From: Paraglomus occultum
Taxonomy: Eukaryota > Glomeromycota > Glomeromycetes > Paraglomerales > Paraglomeraceae
DNA: 64,000 nucleotides
Direction: 5' to 3'
NCBI GenBank assembly: GCA_910592205.1
Contig: CAJVPJ010000004.1
Coordinates: 39,054-103,053 of the forward strand
A program made the position numbers and the translations under genes. Positions 36,914 to 50,992 of the stretch are shown here, piece after piece (the stretch's first letter is position 1; each line of letters starts with the position of its first letter). The notes under the pieces were generated by a model. It did no database searches and was not told the DNA's origin. It saw only the letters and a list, made by a program, of their open reading frames with translations.

Positions 36914-39900
36914 AAAAGCGTGTATGATATTGGTGGAAGATAAGGTGAAAGTGTATGTGAGAGTGAATAGACGAAGAGTGCTATTTGTTTTGTTAATTAC
37001 ATGTGATGGACACTCTTTTTCTTGGTGATCTGTTTGGTTTCTCTTTTCTTCGCAATTCATTTACTTGTTCGTCCGTTGTATTTTGTAATAATTTCCATCA
37101 AGTGATTTATTGAATTGTTATGAAATTTCCACTTATCCTTGACAGCATTGATCGAGCATAGTATTACATCAACCGTCATATATAACTATATACATATAAA
37201 CACTCCTCCGACAAAAAATCAATAAAGTGCTAAAATGAACAATCGACCGGAACTGACAAAAGATTGTTGATCGGTTGCTGGCGACGAATCATGTTATGAT
37301 TGGTAAAAGAATGGATTATAGTATACTTCGTTTGGTTTATTCAACTAACCACTTGGTATCAGTTGGTATTTTTTATATTAAAATTCTGTTATCTTTTCAG
37401 AGAGCGGTTTATAAGACCCAAACCACTTCAAGCATACAATATTCTTTACTCTCTCATCAAATTTCTATTTGAAAGAGAAGCAATTTTCTTTTCACCGTCA
37501 TCTGCTCTCTTTTTATAACTGTTAACTAATGCTTCACTTGACCGTTATTAGCGCAAAACTTTCTTTAGAGTTAACATCAGAGGAAACACTTTGGCACTTG
37601 GTACAAGCTGAGAAAGTCAACCAGCATATCGAGTAATGATCTAAAAGGTCTATATCCAGAATACATATTAAACAGATCGCGCGGCCGCTACATGATTGTC
37701 ACTCTGTCCAAAAAGGAATTCCTTGACAGAGTTGGAACGTGTCGCGCCTTTTGAAATCACAAAGTGGTGGATCAAGGCTCGCGAGCAGTTTCTAATCTCG
37801 ATACAAATGCAGCCGTCAATGCCATGACGCTTCTAATGGCAGAGACGTAGATCAACCGATTGGCGATGGTTAAAGTATACGACTGTTGGTCACACATGCC
37901 TCCGCTTTGCGATTGTTGTCCCGAATATTGAGTGGGTTCTTTTGGTGTATAATCAATCTTTCACTAGTCTGAACTTACTCATAATTGGACACCTGATAAC
38001 TTGCTGTTTGCACGCAGGACTAATAAACGCTCTTTTACAAGAGTTGACAGCGAGCGCATATGAATAGCTTTTAATCTGTACTTTGCACAGTGTTACTTCT
38101 TCCTTTCTGTTCATACAAAGCACGGCTGTTGTTCTCGATCAAGTTTCTCGATATTCATGGCTTTAGTATGGGAGAAATCGATACGAATTAAAAAGTGAAA
38201 TTCTTTTATTTTTATAACTGATAGTGGGTCGTAAGCTAACAGTCCTGACACTTTATTATCCAAAAGACTCTTAATAATTGCGCGAGCAGTGAACGCCCCC
38301 ATTCTCATCCGAGATTGTGAAAGCGAAAAAAAAAATTATTTTTATTTTTTTTTTTCATGATGGTAAAGGAGGAAATAACAATAAAAGCCTAAAACCCCTG
38401 AATTTTTGCTGTGGAGTAAGATGATCCGTGTCACCTGCCCTCTGGATGTTTTATGCGTGACGTTGATCAAGTATGAGCTTAGAGCATGCATGAAATTTTA
38501 AATGAAAGAAAGAGACAAGTTGTTTGAACGTTGCGGAGACGAATGCATCCAAGCCTTGGATAGTCTTTGTTCCCATTTTCACAATGAAAAATGATACATG
38601 ACGTATATGCAAGTGAATGATCGAGCAACTTGGTATTCGAAATGACATTTATCTTGCAGTAGTCTGCAAGTGTCGTATTTCACGTCATAGTAAACTAAAC
38701 CTTAATACGTAAATGAGGAAAAAAATAGATCTAGAGCGGGTTGGCGAGTTTGATCGTCCTCTCTAATTCACCCTGGAGTGCTTTTACATCCACTTGATGA
38801 CATTTTTAGTTTTGCAAACTGGAAACATACTAATACAGCAACAGGCCAAGCTGCTACGTCATTGAACGTGTCTTATGCTCGTGATCGATGACAAGATAAC
38901 AAAAGGTTCGCATTCATAAAGTCTTGGTTTGAAATGTGGGACCAGAAGGTGACATGAATATCTTTATTTCTCTTACCATTATTAATATCATTTTTACTAG
39001 CATTGATTTCTTCAATTTACATTTGTCATTGTCAAAAGTGCTTGCTTCAATGAGAGTGGAATGCTGATTCTGGTTTCTATATTTTAATAAATTACAAACA
39101 AAAAGTTATCAACATTCCATTTAGCAAGTCGAGATTGCCCCGAAATAAAGCTATTGTAACATTGACAAAAAGCATTTAAAACAAGTAGAGATTGACTGCT
39201 CTTCTCCTCAATCATGTTGATCCCACAGTTTATTCAGTTCAGTTGTGGGTTTCATGTAGCACACCTTGTAAGTAAGCCTGTTATATGCCATGTTGATTTT
39301 ACTCTTGTGCAATGTTTTTTACCCAAAATTTAAATGTCTTTCTATTGATGGAAAGATTTCAATATTGGCATTTACAATAAGGACGGTGTTATTATTATAG
39401 TCTTTGGTGAATCATACCAATTATAGCATTTACAGACAGATTTCATTTGGTGTCAAACGTAAAAATGGGAAAACGGTTGCTAAAAAACATGTCAACAGCA
39501 TGTGCAAAACCTGATTTTCTACACAAGTCTGAGATCAACTCTATCATCCAGTTTACACTCATGTGGGAAAAATGTGCAACCCGTGTATGGGACAAAATAA
39601 ATCGAATCCACTTTTCCCTTCGCAGACAAATTTTAGAAAAGTCGCGTGTAAATAGTAAGGAAAGCTTTCCATCTCATCTTTCCTAAGCCAGTTTGGTATT
39701 CACATCGTTAAATTTCAAAAAGTCACGTTTTCCCCAATTCAATGATATTTGGTATTCCCTTGATTTCACGGAAACCCGGATTCGTAATGTCACACTCAAT
39801 GTCTGATTTGTGATCCAATAATAGATTTGAGTGTCAAGTCAGCGACAAAGAATCATTTAAGAGAAAGTCTTTTCCTCTCCGTTTGGCTGGTCAAGTTTTC

Positions 39901-42900
39901 TTTTCTTTTATTTAGCCAACTTGTTATTTTCTGGAGAAAAGAAATAGAGTAGCTCTGAAATCTATAATAATCGGTAACCGTTGAATTTCATGTGTTCATT
40001 ACGAATTTAGCAAACAAAAAAAAAAAAAAAAGAGCTGAAAATAACGATTTTCAGTCCCGGCCCCCTGATCAACAACACAAAAGTCCAAACGAGTAGGAAT
40101 TGCGTACGAGAATGTGAAGCATGATCATTCAAGAGTTTTACGGTGCAACCATGATGGCTATTGTGTAAGAGATACAGTTTTAACGTTTATGTGCAATTGG
40201 AGAGATGTGCAGTCTCCAATGATAGCAAACTACTATATGAACTAAAAGAGGTAAAAATCGGATGACTTGCTTGAGAAGTGGTTATTCCGGTTATAATAAG
40301 AGTCTAAATATATCGATGTAGTGGTATGCATTCACTCCTACAGGATTTTTAAATACATCCTCACCTAGTAATACAAAATTGTAATATCACATGCGTGGTT
40401 CAACCGCCATGCTTTGAGAGACACAAGAGTCCCAAGAATAAGAAATGACAATACATCTATTATACTATGGAAGTCATTTGTGCTTCCAATTTACTGTACA
40501 AAGTTAATTTAATTTTTTTTGCGTGTGGCTAGTTTGAAATTTGTTGACAAGACAAGTTTTTTTCCTCGCGAGAACTTTAAAATCACATTCTTCCGTGTTA
40601 CACATACAATTCACGAGACACTGTCACCTTGTCGTAAAGAAAAATGGGGTGTGGTTAATGAGCGTTAATGTAAACAACTACGTATTATTTGCAGTCATTA
40701 TAAAACGCCAATACGAGTAATTGCACATGCATACATATATATGTATGTATATTACTAGTACTTGGTGTAATAAATATTATCAATACAGTATATCGCTTTA
40801 TAATATCTGCAGGTGGCGATTAATCCGTTGACGGTTGGTCGAAAAGCAGTCAAAAACCGGTCATCTGCTTGTTGGGTAGTATGTTCGTCTAAGCGGAGTG
40901 CATGAAAAGGTTGCGCGCCTCAGATGAATGAATTTTGATTGAGTGATGATAGAGATTGATTGATAGTAGGAATTCGTTAATTGCTTTAATAAATACTTTC
41001 AACGATTATTACAATTATTAAGTATAATTATTAAACTAATTAATAACATGTTAATAATTGTAACATCAGATGTGATGATTGTCTAGTTCTTGCGGCGTAT
41101 TGTTTTGGTTGATGTGAGGCGGATAACATTGCAATTGACTAATCGAACTGAATTTAAGAGATGCATCTATTGATTAACCTGTCACAATACAATAACGATA
41201 ACAACAATGAAGCCATTTATACTCTATGTTACGAGTAACACAGTTATTATTATCGTCAACGAGAACAGTTGAAAAGAGAAAGGGGGGTGTGCAGAGAAAG
41301 AGTGTGAGGCAAAAAGGGGGATGGTCTTGGTTATTCTAACGCCTTTTTCTTTCTCCCTTTCTTTCCATTCATTGCCGTCAATTTAGTCGAGACTAGACTA
41401 GTTTCGACTCATTCAAGTCATTTACTAAAAAAGCGAATTGTATCTTTCAGTCTTTATCGAGACATTAATTGGACATTGGAAAGCCCCGGCATTCGATCAA
41501 TACATCAATACTGTACCCCAACATATTTGGCAGATGGAGACACAGAACAATATAACCATGTATAGTAACGAAGCTGTCAATTGAGTTAACTAATAATAGT
41601 AGTCATGAAATTCATCTGAAGGGCATGCGCATACCATCATTTTCACGAGTCAGTGAACTACGAAACAATGTACCAACAAAAAACAATTGAATGAATGGAA
41701 TTGACAACAAATGAATTAAACTCACTCTACATAACAGCTTTGCTGACGGTTGCCATGTTGGCATTGCTCTAGGCAAGAATTTTCGCTGTCAAATAAGCAA
41801 GGTTTTGAGTAGCGGGTGAACCAATCAACGGTATGCGCTCAATAGTCACTTATCCGTGATATCAGGATTATTCGTTATCTTGTCACTGTATTTGTTATCC
41901 ATTCTATGTAAAAAAGGCTGTGTCATCAAGGAGGGACAAAACGATTGCGACAATGGTCCGAGATAGTACGACTTGGAACACCATCTCCTGAAGAAAGAAA
42001 AAAGGTGAAAAAGCATCCAAACAAACATAGAGTTTGGAGAGAGGGAGAGAGGGAGGGAGGGACGGAGGGGAAACACCAAGTCTCGATGATTGTTTTGAGA
42101 GGGAAAAATAAGCGCAATGGGGTTAATAACTTGATAATTCGGACGAGATGAATATGAACGACGGTGGTTTTTAATTTTACGTTGTTTTATTTTACTTTCC
42201 GGCACAGTATTTTTTTTTTTACTTGTAGCAGATTCGCAGCTTGCGCAGTCAAAGGGTGTTTGTTAAGGTGAGCACATGCACAGTGGAATACATTATTGCT
42301 ACAAGGCCCATGTCGCACTTTGCCGATACAAATTGTCACAAATTGTTAGGTTTCAAGGGCCAGACAACACAGACAATAAGCTATGATAGGATGATATATA
42401 ATAGAACATACGGTATATTGTATGCAAGTTATTTATATTTACTTTATGCAGGTTATCTTTCATTGTTTATATCTCTTTACTATTTTATCACATTCTACTG
42501 TATTCCATTATATTCTACTTTATTCCATTATAATCCTCTCTTTGTTTAGCACCACATCCACATCAGCATCAGCATCACCAGCATTAAATAGTAATATCAA
42601 TAATAACATCAGTAATAATAACATCAGTAATAATAATAATAGAATGGAAACAACACATCATCATCATGATCATGATCATGTAAGAACCCCCTTTTCTTCA
42701 TATGCAAGTCATTACACATCAGTCTGTGTGTGTGTGTGGCTGGCTGGCTGTACTTGAAGGTGCCAACATCAATCCCTGATAAAGACGTCATCAGTTTTGT
42801 ACTCCAGCAACGTTCCGTAATAAACGCATAAATAATAATAAGACAAACAAGATTGTTGTACATATGATATGCAACAGTATTAATATGAATATCATATGTA

Positions 42901-43723
42901 AATGTGACTATTCGAACTAAAACATTGTATTATTCAATTATATCGTATCACTTTGTGCCTTCAATATCACCCGACCCCTCCCCTCTTTCCCTCTTATCCC
43001 CCCCTCATCCCCCCCCTCAAATACTCATTTATACTAATGTCAATCCCCGTAAGCAGTTTTCGTACATATCATCGACAAAAAAGAAGATTTCCCTAACACA
43101 AATCCCCATTACCGGACTATTTTTTTTTTCGTCCCAGCTGATTACGAATTCTGTCCGTCCTTTTAACCGTTTCTTCTCGTGCCTGACTTCCATCCCCCCC
43201 GTTTTGTTCCTTTGACCTTTGAGGGCAAAAAAAAAAAAAGGACAAATTCGCCCGCTATCCAGTAGACATCTATATATATAATACCATATAAAAATTTAAA
43301 ACTCGTTAAAAAAATTTTTTCCCTTCAAAAAAGTTTACAATTCACATAGATATATAAAAACTATATATATATACGCCGTTCCACCTATATATATACACTT
43401 TCATATAACAAAAATTATTAAGGGCCTGTCATTAAACTCGATTGTAGACGCTGAACAAAATAATTGACAAAAGAAAAAACTACTACGAGAAGGCAAAATT
43501 AACGCGTTTACCAGCTAAAAGTGAACTACATTCATTGCTCGCACCTATTCTGCTGTAATATACACTTGTAAAAAAAAAAAAACTTGGAAAAAAGAAATTA
43601 TCATTATATCTTCGCTGGGCGAGCATATCAATAATTACAAGTTCATAACTCAGTTACCCACTACAAAATTGATACCGATAACGACAACGACGGAAACATA
43701 TCTTCTGCTCAACCACAATCACT
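36914..43723. other. long intergenic region
   Basis: No gene can be supported over 6.8 kb. The right part is the leader region of the acidic membrane protein: C-rich pyrimidine tracts at 42969-43018 and AT dinucleotide runs at 43272-43400. Purine-rich tracts lie at 41275-41325 and 42020-42070. One exon-like stretch is listed separately (42550-42679). Confidence 0.45.
42550..42679 (+). other. possible exon, Ser/Asn/His-rich
   Basis: A TTTGTTTAG acceptor, 43 sense codons in one frame (TSASASPALNSN, then Asn repeats, then HHHHDHDH) and a GTAAGA donor in phase 0 bound this stretch. It is low-complexity, so a repeat tract by chance is possible. If real, it could be an upstream exon of the gene starting at 43724 or of an unresolved gene. 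Confidence 0.25.
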
Positions 43724-46700
43724 ATGGAAGTACAAAGTGACCAACTACAACCAGAGCTCATCATCTCTGCAACTCCAATAGTCGACATTAAAGAAAAGCC
43801 AACAGCCCTCGCAGAGAACAAGGATGAAAATGCACTCACTGCACCTAAAGAACCCACCGCAATAGTGGACAAATTGAAACAAGACTTGGAGGCGACCAAT
43901 GAATTGCAGAATCCTCCGCCTCCATACTCACAATGGGACACTATGGATCTAGAACAATTACTCCAGAAAGGTCGTGAAATGCTTACGGAGCACGACACCG
44001 TCATCAAGGATGGCGAAATGCTCGATAAGGTATGTGTGTGAACAATTATTGTGTTTTTATTTTATTACCATGCTACTGTCAATTATGACAGAGTCGATAC
44101 TGTCAAAAGTTTTCAAAGTCGTATCCCCTCTGTTTCCCCTCTGTTTGTCTTTGCAAACTGTTCTTTCGATACTTGACCCATTACTGTTATTACATAATCG
44201 AATTGTTACACAATTATAGTCTATCGACATCGTACTAGTTTGCTGACATCATCTTGTTCACTCTCGTGTAGATGACGCAGTTAGAATCTCTAGTTTCATC
44301 ACTACAAACAATACTTAGCGACCAAACATCCTCTATGCATGATCTAAAGTCTCAATTGTCAGAGTGAGTCGCGCAAATCGTGCCATGTTAATGTCATCAT
44401 TACGCATCGCTATATAACTAACTATTGTTTCTCCTTTCAGTGTCCAAAACGTTCTTAAAAAAATGCAAGACAAGCAAGAAACAATAACAAGTGAAGAAGT
44501 CATGAAGCAAGTTGTCACCATGAAGGTAAATTTTGACAGGCATCGATTGTCTTAATATCCTCATTCGCAAATATGATTTGAATTCATAACAAATGTCCCC
44601 TTATAATTATCTCACTCTAGGCGCTCACCGAGAATCTCATCGCGTCAAGTGAAATCAAACGACAGCTCGACGAAAGATTGGCTGCCGCGGCAAACCTTAT
44701 AAAACCAGACGTAAATTTAGAAGACTTGGAAGTGACAGCCACGTACACTCATCCGCAACCACAAGAAGAGACTACATCACATTTATCGCCTCTATCTGCA
44801 ACGCCGGCGGTAACCTCGACTTTTTTGAATACATCACATACCATATCAAGACAATCATCTCGTCCTCCATCCAGAGCACCATCCCGTCCTTCTTCCAGAG
44901 TACCGTCTCGCGCCGTATCGCCATCACGTGCTCCTTCTCTCTCGGGTACCTTCCCGAAAAACGTTCCTTCCTTACCAACGTCCCCAATGATGAAAGCATC
45001 AAAACCAAAACAATCCGTTATTCCACCTATCAACGAGGAGACACCTGGCGAAGAAGATGAAGAAAAAGTAGAAGGATCTGAAGAAAAAGAAAAAGAAGAG
45101 GATGAGGAAGAGGATAATGGCGAGGAAGATGTCGCATTTGCTCGCATGTTTAATATGGTTTCGAGTCTTTTAACTGAAGCAACAACTGCTGTGGAAGCAC
45201 CAGTCAAGGGTAGAGAAAAAAAGTTCCGTCAATTGTCAACTGCGAGCGTAGAATCACGAGATATCTTCGAAGACTTTGATTGGGAGGGGTTTGGCGAGGA
45301 AATTGAAGAAGAAGAAGAGCCAAACGTAGACGAGACCAAAAAGAAAGTGGAATCTGTTGATGTAGCCATCGTACCTCGTGAACGCAAGAGCGAGAAACGA
45401 GAACATCGTCGTCAAAAATCCAAAAAAGAAGAAGAATTTGCAGATTGCATGGCATCCCTCGATAAACAGTTGGATGATAGTCTCACTCAAGTGACCTATT
45501 TGATCAACGAGGTGATGGATGATGAGGACTCGGCAGTTACCCACAGCAAGTCTCACAAACCACGAGAACTTATGGTCAACTATGCTGACTCTACTCACGA
45601 GTTGATCAACAATCCGAGCGGTGACTTGGCTGATTTGGATGATTTCGCACAGCAATGCAGATTAGTCACTCGTGCAATAATTTTACCCTTCTTGCACGCA
45701 ACACATTCCTTCATGTCAGAATCGCTGCAAGCTACGAATAATCCTAATGCACCGAGAACTGTCACGAGCACGACTAGGACGTTCATGAATCTGATGTACT
45801 GGACGTTTTTATTTACCCTCGGATCGCTAGTGTTGGATGCTTGGTTATGTGAGGTTGCTGGTAGGCAAGTCATCCGCATGGTCGATATGCTGAAACCGAC
45901 TCAACCATTCGGACTACTAAACAATGGATACGGTAATAATTACTATAACCCATATGTAAGTTACAATTCTTCCTACGACTACCAATCTCCTCAAGATTCT
46001 CCACGAACAATTGATGACGGTAAAAAAAAAAACGTCAATTTTCCCACACGTCCTAAAATAAAAGCCGTAGCGTGGAGCGGGATAGGAAAACAAAGTTGGT
46101 GGAGAGCGAGTGCAGCGGGAGTATGGAGCTTTGGCAAACGAAGTGGAAGATTTCTAACGAGTGGTAAATGGAGTGGACATGGAAAATGGGTAGAAGAAGA
46201 AAACGAAGACGAAGGGAGCGAAGAAATAGAAGAATGGGAGATTGTAGATTGGTTCGACAGCAGTGAAGAAGACGACGATAATAGTGAAGACGAGTTGACG
46301 ATTACCAAAAGTACAAAGCGTGCGGGACACGTCAGACAACGACCATTTAAAAACTCGGAATCGAATGAAGAGGGAATCATGTCTACAAATGGGCGTCCTA
46401 TAGTACGATCATGTGATAACCACGCATTTAAGCAAATAGAAAAATCGGTAAATCAATATATGGAAAATTGTTACGACTCTGGCATGAACATTGCCAATTT
46501 GACAAAAGACCATCATTCGGCGTCTCTTTTATCATCACCGATCGACGATGATGAAATCGAACTCGATATCCCTGGATCTTTCCCGGCAGCTTTCCGTTGG
46601 ACTCCCTCAACGTCGTATGAACCGATGACCGAGGAGAAAGAAAATGTTCGGCGTGTGCGCAGTGTCATAATACGTCGTCCGAGCAGAGGACCGTTTGGTG

Positions 46701-46846
46701 AGATTGATGGATGGGTCATGAAGACTGCGAAAATTAGGTCTGGTAGTGAAAAAGATAGTGCGAGAAACTCGATGATTGCAAAGAAAAGGAAAAGATCGAG
46801 TACAGTTCCTCCGGCCCGCACTTGGGTACGGCGAAACAGCTTATAG
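43724..46846 (+). CDS. acidic coiled-coil protein with one membrane segment, unknown function
   Basis: The four exons are 43724-44029, 44272-44363, 44441-44525 and 44621-46846, in phase, for 902 residues. Visible in order: a PPPPY motif at 64-68 (possible WW-domain ligand), a predicted coiled coil at about 75-200, a Ser-Arg-Pro repeat region (SRPPSRAPSRPSSR) near 235-270, Glu-rich blocks, and one hydrophobic segment near 549-572 (LMYWTFLFTLGSLVLDAWL). A Lys/Trp/Gly region, more acidic blocks and a basic C-terminus follow. There is no signal peptide, so it would be tail-side or internally anchored in a membrane; organelle unknown. The gene has a long pyrimidine-rich upstream region. I recognise no family, and the size and codon use argue that it is a real, expressed gene. 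Confidence 0.82.
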
Positions 46847-49297
46847 CACATTATCTCTGAATATTTGAACTATTGTAAGATTGATGAAAAAACTAGACTT
46901 ATAGAGAACTTTTATATACTACCACTACCTTTTTTCCTTGTAATATATATTTTTTTTCGTTTACTTTTTCTTCCATCTCTCTCACAACTCTTTCTCTTTT
47001 GCGTCAAACGGCTTGCCGATTTTATTGATGAGGTCTAAGCTTTGTTTACATCAAACATTTTTTTGTAAAAATAGATTTACCACGAGAAAATAGGACAATC
47101 TCTCAAACTTTTTTTTTTATTTCTTGTATGTATTTTCTTTTTCATTTCTTTTTACATTCGTTCCTATCTTTTATTTCGTACTGGTAGAAGTTGTGTTGAA
47201 GTTGGTGTTGGTGTGTTGTTGTTGTGTTGTTGTTGAAGTTGTTGAAGTTGTTGTGTCGGTGTTGGTGTTGTTGTGTTGCTTGTGAGGAAATTCCTGTCCC
47301 TCCTCGACTTACGGCTTTTATTATCCAGACGTCGTGCATCTAGTTTATTATCTCGTCTATTATTCAGTTTTACATATCAATTTTCACTATATTTTCGTAC
47401 CATTTATTATATTCTATATCTTCCATAATAGAAATGTTGTGGAAATGTTTCAACTTATTATTCATGTAACTCTTCTTTACTTTTACCTTTTCAGTATTGA
47501 ACTTGTAGAGATTTGTGTTAAACGTGGCAGAAATCCTGCAAGGGTACAGTCGAATAGTTCATTCATAGTTATTTTTATTTGTTTTTTAGCTTTTTTTTTT
47601 TTTGATGTTTGAAACTGAAACTTTTCAATGATGCAAGAAATAAAAATGTGGAATATTTTTGTCATTCATGTTTGGCGCATATCTCTATCTCTGTTTGTCT
47701 CTCACTCTCAAGCGCAAGTTGTTCGCCCCCCACATCATCGCTCATTCGCCGTCTTTTCATCTCCCATCCCCACCCCTTTTTTCCCTCTCCACCCCCAGCT
47801 TTATGCAGATGGAAGGCTTCTAAATTTAACGTGAAAGCTTTGCGTAACATTTCCCAACTGTAGGGAATTGCGGAGATATTATTTAGGGCAGCGAACGACT
47901 CGGTTAAATAAATTCCCCACATACATCCCCACACACAGCATGTAAAAAAAATTACCTTGCATTGCTGAAAGTAAGGGGGAGGGAGAGGAGAGGAGGGGTG
48001 GCAAATTTTGACTTGTAAAAGTGCATGCGGCTGACGCGTTTTTGTTAACTAAATAAGCTCTCTGATATAGTGGATGGATGGCGTTACGTTAGTCAACAAT
48101 GCTTACCGTCTACAAACATTGAAATCAAGCTTAGTTATGACGAAATGATGGCCGTTGCCAGTTCTAAAAGTGACAACGCGCGCGATACAACTATTTGTGT
48201 TGGATGGGAAAGTATTTATTTAATATGCTATTCGTGTATAGTCGGAGCAACATTATTATAATACAATTAAAAGTTCTATTCTTCAAATTGCGCACACTAA
48301 ACTGGTTTCCAAGATAGCCGCATATTTTCTTTTTTATTATTATCTGCAACCAAATGAGCCACGAATACATCAACATGGAAACCTTTCCCCGAGGACCAAT
48401 ATTAGACGAAAAACGAAAAACGAAAAACCCAAGAAGACGAATTTTAAATTAAAATTAAATTAAATGTTCAGAATGTAATTCAGATTTCCTGCTACAACTA
48501 AAAGGCTTTCTTCTCCTTTACATTAACAACGTCGAAATCACAAATTCGAATAGCAATGGAGTGTCACCGTCTGTAACATACACACATAATTCGACATTCC
48601 ACTGTTCGCGTGGGGAATTAAATGTTATATATCACATACGAACGGGACTACAACTAGTTACAGTAAACCAATTCTGTTTATGTAATATCCATCGTTTTAC
48701 AAGTGTTCGCAGAAACCATTACAGTTACAAGGAAAAAGGGGGTGATGCCAAACCTATGTACAAGAAAAGCGTGTAAGTACTAAAAGGAAGTTGTATGTAT
48801 ATATGTATATATGTATATATAAGTGCGAATATAGTATAAGAGAACAAAAAGTTAGACAAAAAAAAATGTTGCGTTATGCTACAGATTCTCTTGCTTACTA
48901 CGAAACGAATAAAAGATACATCTTCGATTCTTGTAGTCAATACAAAATGTTTTTCATCTGAGCTTGGAGATTACAGTATCCGCTTGCCGATCGTGACTGC
49001 ACGATTAAACCAAAGAGAGAAAGAGCCAAAGTTTCCACAATATAGTTCAGTCGGTCAATATATACCATAGGTCGTAATAGATATAGAGATTACTGTCCCG
49101 AACCATTTCCGTCAGCCAAGATGACCATATAAAGCCCCGGCCAGTCCAGTTTTATCCCCTAATTGACTGTCGTTGGTTCTTTTGTTTGTCTTTCTTTTTT
49201 TTGGTTATATTCAAAACCCGAACTGAACGTGTTCCTAAAAAATCCAGCAAACGTTCAATTAACATTAAGCTCTTCCATACAGTCTATTTCTTGATTT
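46847..49297. other. intergenic sequence with low-complexity tracts
   Basis: It contains the 3' flank of the acidic protein gene, a GTT/GTTGAA-type tract (47190-47280) that reads as Asn/His/Thr repeats on the minus strand, a GGGA-rich patch (47970-48000) and a TATG repeat (48795-48830). No gene is supported. Confidence 0.45.
47185..47280. repeat. GTT/GAAGTT microsatellite
   Basis: Imperfect GTTGTT, GAAGTT and GTGTTG units repeat over about 95 bp. A 65-residue minus-strand frame over it (poly-Asn/His) is probably a by-product of the repeat. Confidence 0.6.
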
Positions 49298-49732
49298 TCA
49301 GTCACTTTTATTTACCATAGCAAGTTGAACGGATGAGTCTTCTTTACCGCCAGCCTCCCAGAACCTCGCCATAGGGACTCTATTTCCAGTATCTTCGCCT
49401 TGCAGGGTTCCAAACTTTACGAATGGATCGATTCTTGGAGGAAGCGTATATCTACGCGCAAGTAACCTCTTGGGTTCAGCTGTGGTGTTGTCAGCCGGCC
49501 CGCTCTCGGAGGCTCGGCGATGAAATTGAGGAATTGTGGGTTGTCCTGAGAAGAAGCTCGAAACGGCATTGGGTAAGGAAGAAGAAGTCGGAGTGGCGGT
49601 ATTAGGTGATGCGGGCACGGAAGAAGAGGTGGGAGAGGTTGGAGATGGAGAGTTAGAGTCGTCGTCTTCGTAGTTAGCGCGAACTACGCCAAGGAAGTTT
49701 CTCGCCAACATGACAGGAAGATTGGATGTCAT
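49298..49732 (-). CDS. small Ser/Thr/Pro-rich protein, unknown function
   Basis: A single open frame of 144 residues begins MTSNLPVMLARNFLGVVRAN, continues with a Ser/Pro/Thr-rich disordered region (about 27-60), and ends in a conserved-looking block with RRASES (a possible basophilic kinase and 14-3-3 site), RRYTLPPRIDPFVKFGTLQG and PMARFWEAGG. The opposite strand gives only a Trp/Arg-rich shadow. A TATA element lies about 145 bp upstream. A GTAAAT donor overlaps the last codons (ATG|GTAAAT), so a further 3' exon cannot be excluded. I do not recognise the family. Confidence 0.7.
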   Translation of the reverse strand: MTSNLPVMLARNFLGVVRANYEDDDSNSPSPTSPTSSSVPASPNTATPTSSSLPNAVSSFFSGQPTIPQFHRRASESGPADNTTAEPKRLLARRYTLPPRIDPFVKFGTLQGEDTGNRVPMARFWEAGGKEDSSVQLAMVNKSD

Positions 49733-50992
49733 TTTTTCGGTTCGATAAGTGAGTGAAAGAAGAGAGTGTTCTTTTCTGTATAGTTGGTCTGCCTGGGGTT
49801 TTTTTATTTTTACAGTTTATGAAAATTGCAGTTTCAAATGGGTTTTTTTTTTGGTGTTTGTAGGGCGACCTTGCTTTATATATAGACAGCGACAAAGAAT
49901 TGTAATAAAAGGATAAATTGATATATAACATTGTTATCTTGTGGCGTTAAGCATCACATGAAACCCGAACATTACGATATTTACAAAAGTGTTTAATCCT
50001 GAACTGGATTTCGATTGCGTGGGTAAAATAGAAGTTGTGAAACGAAAGTTTGAGTTTTCTGGCTCAAATGAATATTACTATTGTTGCCATCATTGTTGCA
50101 ATAGCTCAGGTGATGTCCTGCACTTGTTCGCTTTGCTTCCCAAGAAACGAAAATGAACGAATTAGCATTTAGTACGTTCAGTATTTGTTTTCACGTTTGG
50201 TGGTCATGAGCTCAATTGCCAGGCTTTAAATTTTACAAAAAAAGCAAAAGATTCGGGGGGAAAAGGTGGGGGGGACGCATTCTTTTTCACTTCAGTCATA
50301 CGATCCAGTCAGAATTGCCCTACTACTATCACAAGCTTTTCTTGTAAAAGGAGAACTCGCATAATTAACACATAAACAACTACAACAATACCTAAGAAGG
50401 GCGTTAGTGTATCCAAATAAAAATAGTTAGTACGCTCTTATCACAATTTAGACAATGATACAACATGGTGTACATCCACTTACTGTATGTTGATATAATA
50501 ATAAACATTGGGCTAAATTAGAATAAAAGAAATATGAGGTTGCCATATTATCTACAATATCCGCCTGTTCGGTCACTTTCCTACTTTAATTCTTTTTGTT
50601 TCTCATCATTGCTCTCTTCGCTCTTGGTTGTGTCGTCCATACTCGCCCCCCCTCTCATTCTCGTAAAAACGTCTTCCCACGCCCATGCCATGTTTGTTAA
50701 AAGGGTATGCAGGTTTGTTATACAAATTTTATTGCAAAAAATATTAAAGCATCTAATATTATGTGAGTGATGTTGTCTCATTTGTTAGAGAAGACTACTT
50801 ATTCCAGTTATCGTTAAAACCTTGTCAGTTTTTTTTACGTGCAAAAATCGAACAAACCAGGTTTTAAGAATAAAAATTATCATCGTATTATGATTAAGGT
50901 ATATTAATATATTGTGGTAGTATCAGACTTGTATGCTTATCACATATTTTATGTGATCATTCCCACAGATCATTACCATTAATATCGTAGAA
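49733..50992. other. intergenic sequence
   Basis: It holds the promoter of the minus-strand small gene and otherwise short shadow frames only. A G-rich patch lies at 50257-50277. Confidence 0.45.
49874..49885 (-). promoter_or_regulatory. TATA box of the small Ser/Thr/Pro-rich gene
   Basis: CTATATATAAAG on the minus strand lies about 145 nt upstream of the start codon at 49732, a position consistent with a core promoter and a leader of roughly 110 nt. Confidence 0.5.

Noticed and set aside
42904-43215. 103-residue Pro/Ser-rich plus-strand frame
   Set aside because: It is the translation of the C-rich pyrimidine tracts and poly-T upstream of the acidic membrane protein gene.
44749-46380. Several minus-strand frames of 83-152 residues
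   Set aside because: All lie inside the large exon of the acidic membrane protein and read as Ser/Phe-rich complements of Glu/Lys/Ser codons.
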